From: Paracoccaceae bacterium
GTDB lineage: Bacteria > Pseudomonadota > Alphaproteobacteria > Rhodobacterales > Rhodobacteraceae
Length of the DNA: 64,000 nucleotides
Assembly: GCA_018223125.1 (NCBI GenBank)
Contig: JAAEZA010000002.1
Coordinates: 62,001 to 126,000 of the forward strand
Reading direction: 5' to 3'
Below are positions 61,948-64,000 of this stretch, in pieces. Both the position numbers and the translations under genes were made by a program. The first letter of the stretch is position 1. The number at the start of each line of letters is the position of its first letter. The notes below the pieces were generated by a model that saw only the letters and a program-made list of their open reading frames with translations, was not told the origin of the DNA and did no database searches.

Positions 61948-64000
61948 ATGCCTATGATAACTGATACTAACGCCCGCGACCGCCAAGCGACTGTTACGCC
62001 CCGTGCAGCCTGCATACGCAGTTCCGCGCCCTGCTTCGCGCGTCTGTTTGTCCGGTATTCCCTTCTGCTTCTTTTGGCAGTGCTGTTTGCGCTGGTCAAA
62101 TCCGGCGGGGTTCGGGCGCAGCAGCTCATACTCAACCCGACCGGCGCGCCAACAGTTGTGGGCACCGGGATCGGCAAGCGCGGTGTCTGGCGGAATGTGG
62201 GTACGGTGAATGGCGCCTCTGTAGATATTGTCGGCATCATGACCCTCGCAACGCGCGACCACAGTTTCGGAACCGGCAATGGCCAGATCATGATCACATC
62301 CGTAGGGCAGGATCCCCATTTTGCGGATTTCTATATCTATGAGGCGGGCACTTATAATATTTTCTCCAACTCGGGCGGCGTTCCTGTGGTTGCGGATGTG
62401 GAGATCCAGATCAACGACATCGACGGGCCTGTAAATGAACAGGTTTACGTCAATATCTGCGACGGAACCGTTGAATATGTCCGCGTCGACCGCAGGGCCA
62501 CCACCTATCGCGGTTACATCGAAGGGCCGGATGCCAACCTTGGCACAGAGGTGTTTTACCTTGCCGGTGATCAGAACTATGCAAACCAACCGGTCTCCGG
62601 TCTGGAAATCTTCTACCCCCAAACCTCGAAGTTCAGCTTCGGCCGGACAGCGAACAACGGTTTTCTGGTGCTGCTGGCAAACCCGACATATAATGTCGCC
62701 GATACCTATGAAATGAAATGCGCCGATTTCAAAGCACCGGTGCTGCAAGACGACATCAAAGAACAAGTCCTTGGCGACCCCGTCACGGTGAATATTCTGT
62801 TCAACGATTCCCTTGCGACGGAAAACGATAACGCTCCGGCAAACAACTCGCAGCAGCCCAGCGAATACGCGATGCAGGCCATCGACCTGATTCCCCCAAC
62901 CGGTGCGCTGAATATTGTTACAGACAGTGAAGGCCACCGCGTGGGTTTTGATGTGATCGGGGAAGGCACGTGGAGCTATGACGACAATACGGGGGAACTG
63001 ACGTTCACCCCTTTCGTGGCATTCTTTGCCGCGCCAACACCGATTGATTACCGCTTTCAGTCGCCGATCATCCTGCCAAGCGAACCACAGGCCTACTCTG
63101 CTCCGGCGCGGGTCACCATTGATGTCGGATCCGTGGGCCTTTTGAAACTGGCCCAACTCGTTGATACCAACCTCAACGGATATGCCGATCCGGGTGAAAC
63201 GATTGCCTATGTGTTTACCGCAGAAAACTTCGGCAATGTGGATCTAACCAATGTTCAACTCGCTGAAACCCAATTCAGCGGTGCAGACATCCCGCCTGTA
63301 ATCACCTTTCAGGCCGCGACGTCCCTGTCGCCGGAAGGCACGCTTCTGGTCGGTGAAAAAGCTGTTTATACAGCAACGTATACTCTTGTTCCGGAGGATC
63401 TGGACACCTCGATCTCCAATCAGGCCGAAGTCACGGCGCAAACACCCGGCGGAACAAGAGTGTCCGACCTGTCTGACTCCGAAAACCCGTCGGACGGCGA
63501 TGGCGTGGCACGCAACGGTCCCGGAGAAGGGCGCGATGATCCGACAACCATCTATGCCGGTTCCGGTCCGGACCGGGGCGATGCCCCAATCACCTATGGC
63601 GATCCGCAACATGCGGACACGTCCTCCTACTGGATCGGTGCTGTCAACGGCGACGGTGACGGCTCCGCACAGCATTCCGCTGATGGCAGCGGCGATGATC
63701 TGGACGGGAGAGATGACGAAAGCGAGGAAAATTTCCCACAGCTCTATGGCGATTTGACCCGCACGGTAACGATACCCGTCAACGAACCTGTTCCGGGAAC
63801 CGGATATTTGCAGGCGTTTGTGGATTTCGGCGGCGACGGAACCTTCCTGTCCCTTGGCGATCAGGTGGCCACCGACATTCAGGACGGCGGCCCGCAGGAT
63901 CTTGACGGTGTCGCAAACGGAGAGATCAGCTTCTCGGTCTCGGTACCGGCGACAGCGGTGCTTACCCCGACATTCGCACGGCTGCGCTGGTCGGCCACTG
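61948..64000 (+). CDS. Large secreted GEVED-domain surface protein (3' end outside window)
   Basis: 684 codons are visible, with no stop before the window end. After a 32-residue polar, Arg-rich lead the N-terminus has a hydrophobic signal segment (about 35-55: LLLLLAVLFALV) ending in RAQQ. The mature part is all beta-type and Asp/Gly-rich. Domains seen are a repeat-like module with DIDGPVNEQVYVNICDGT, a DUF11/CARDB-like Ig module (DTNLNGYADPGETIAYVFTAENFG), then a Ca-binding-type GDGDGSAQHSADGSGDD region beginning a GEVED domain (AFVDFGGDGTFLSLGDQV). Such proteins are large adhesin-like exoproteins of marine bacteria. The start at 61948 (after an in-frame TAA at 61936) gives the signal; 61954 is an alternative. 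Confidence 0.82.
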   Translation, partial: MPMITDTNARDRQATVTPRAACIRSSAPCFARLFVRYSLLLLLAVLFALVKSGGVRAQQLILNPTGAPTVVGTGIGKRGVWRNVGTVNGASVDIVGIMTLATRDHSFGTGNGQIMITSVGQDPHFADFYIYEAGTYNIFSNSGGVPVVADVEIQINDIDGPVNEQVYVNICDGTVEYVRVDRRATTYRGYIEGPDANLGTEVFYLAGDQNYANQPVSGLEIFYPQTSKFSFGRTANNGFLVLLANPTYNVADTYEMKCADFKAPVLQDDIKEQVLGDPVTVNILFNDSLATENDNAPANNSQQPSEYAMQAIDLIPPTGALNIVTDSEGHRVGFDVIGEGTWSYDDNTGELTFTPFVAFFAAPTPIDYRFQSPIILPSEPQAYSAPARVTIDVGSVGLLKLAQLVDTNLNGYADPGETIAYVFTAENFGNVDLTNVQLAETQFSGADIPPVITFQAATSLSPEGTLLVGEKAVYTATYTLVPEDLDTSISNQAEVTAQTPGGTRVSDLSDSENPSDGDGVARNGPGEGRDDPTTIYAGSGPDRGDAPITYGDPQHADTSSYWIGAVNGDGDGSAQHSADGSGDDLDGRDDESEENFPQLYGDLTRTVTIPVNEPVPGTGYLQAFVDFGGDGTFLSLGDQVATDIQDGGPQDLDGVANGEISFSVSVPATAVLTPTFARLRWSAT

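Overview
The window looks like chromosomal DNA of a marine alphaproteobacterium of the Rhodobacteraceae (Roseobacter type). The grounds are moderately high GC (about 58% by eye, not counted by program) with matching codon use, a hemP/imelysin iron cluster with an Iron-Rhodo-type operator, a complete C-P lyase cluster, a TRAP transporter, paired FAD-GcvT demethylating oxidoreductases with a betaine-type ABC importer, and a GEVED-domain surface protein. No rRNA, tRNA, CRISPR array, transposase or prophage was recognised. Except around 36.0-37.3 kb, which is visibly AT-richer, base composition is even.

Layout. 1-3060 (-): a membrane hybrid histidine kinase with four PAS and two receiver domains, cut by the window edge. 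3349-9317 (-): a probable seven-gene iron operon (48-codon ORF, hemP, unknown Cys-rich gene, imelysin, di-haem oxidoreductase, second imelysin, DUF1513) behind a TGA-N9-TCA iron box. 9597-22043: the phosphonate locus, phnCDEE and a hexapeptide transferase, phnF reading the other way, phnGHIJKLN, a DUF1045 2H-phosphoesterase reading the other way, and phnM. No phnP is seen, so DUF1045 is a candidate substitute. 22080-26332 (-): an RND pump and its adaptor. 26479-40805: a CoA-dependent acid catabolism region: ligase and APH-type kinase (-); two crotonases, a TRAP importer and a second ligase (+); then, beyond a low-GC orphan gene and a GntR regulator, thiolase (-) and acyl-CoA dehydrogenase (+). 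40814-53425: a DeoR regulator, oxidoreductase, choline-kinase-like kinase, phosphatase (-), three-gene betaine-type ABC importer, second kinase and second oxidoreductase. 53805-59052: an envelope/stress series (24-aa membrane peptide, YqjD-like, holin-like and DUF3618 proteins, then BrkB, AI-2E-type and HlyIII-type membrane proteins), the first four behind a GGAAC-N17-CGTT promoter. 59072-61564 (-): a CPA1 antiporter with a cyclic-nucleotide-binding tail. 61948-64000 (+): the start of a large secreted GEVED protein.

How the genes work together. The main non-obvious signals are in the control DNA. A 25-bp palindrome (TTAGTG-N13-CACTAA) occurs at three places in the acid region and joins the kinase/ligase pair, the crotonase-TRAP-ligase operon and the thiolase/dehydrogenase pair. 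The dehydrogenase closely resembles the dehydrogenase half of eukaryotic ACAD11 and the kinase its kinase half, so the region is a candidate split ACAD10/11 (LvaA/LvaC-like) pathway for 4-hydroxy acids. A second element, identical at 23 of 25 positions, lies beside the DeoR/oxidoreductase promoter and in the promoter of the betaine-type importer. It makes the 40.8-53.4 kb cluster one likely regulon for an unidentified methylated amine. A 14-bp identical element lies before phnC and between phnF and phnG. Family calls are from reading the proteins; no database search was made.
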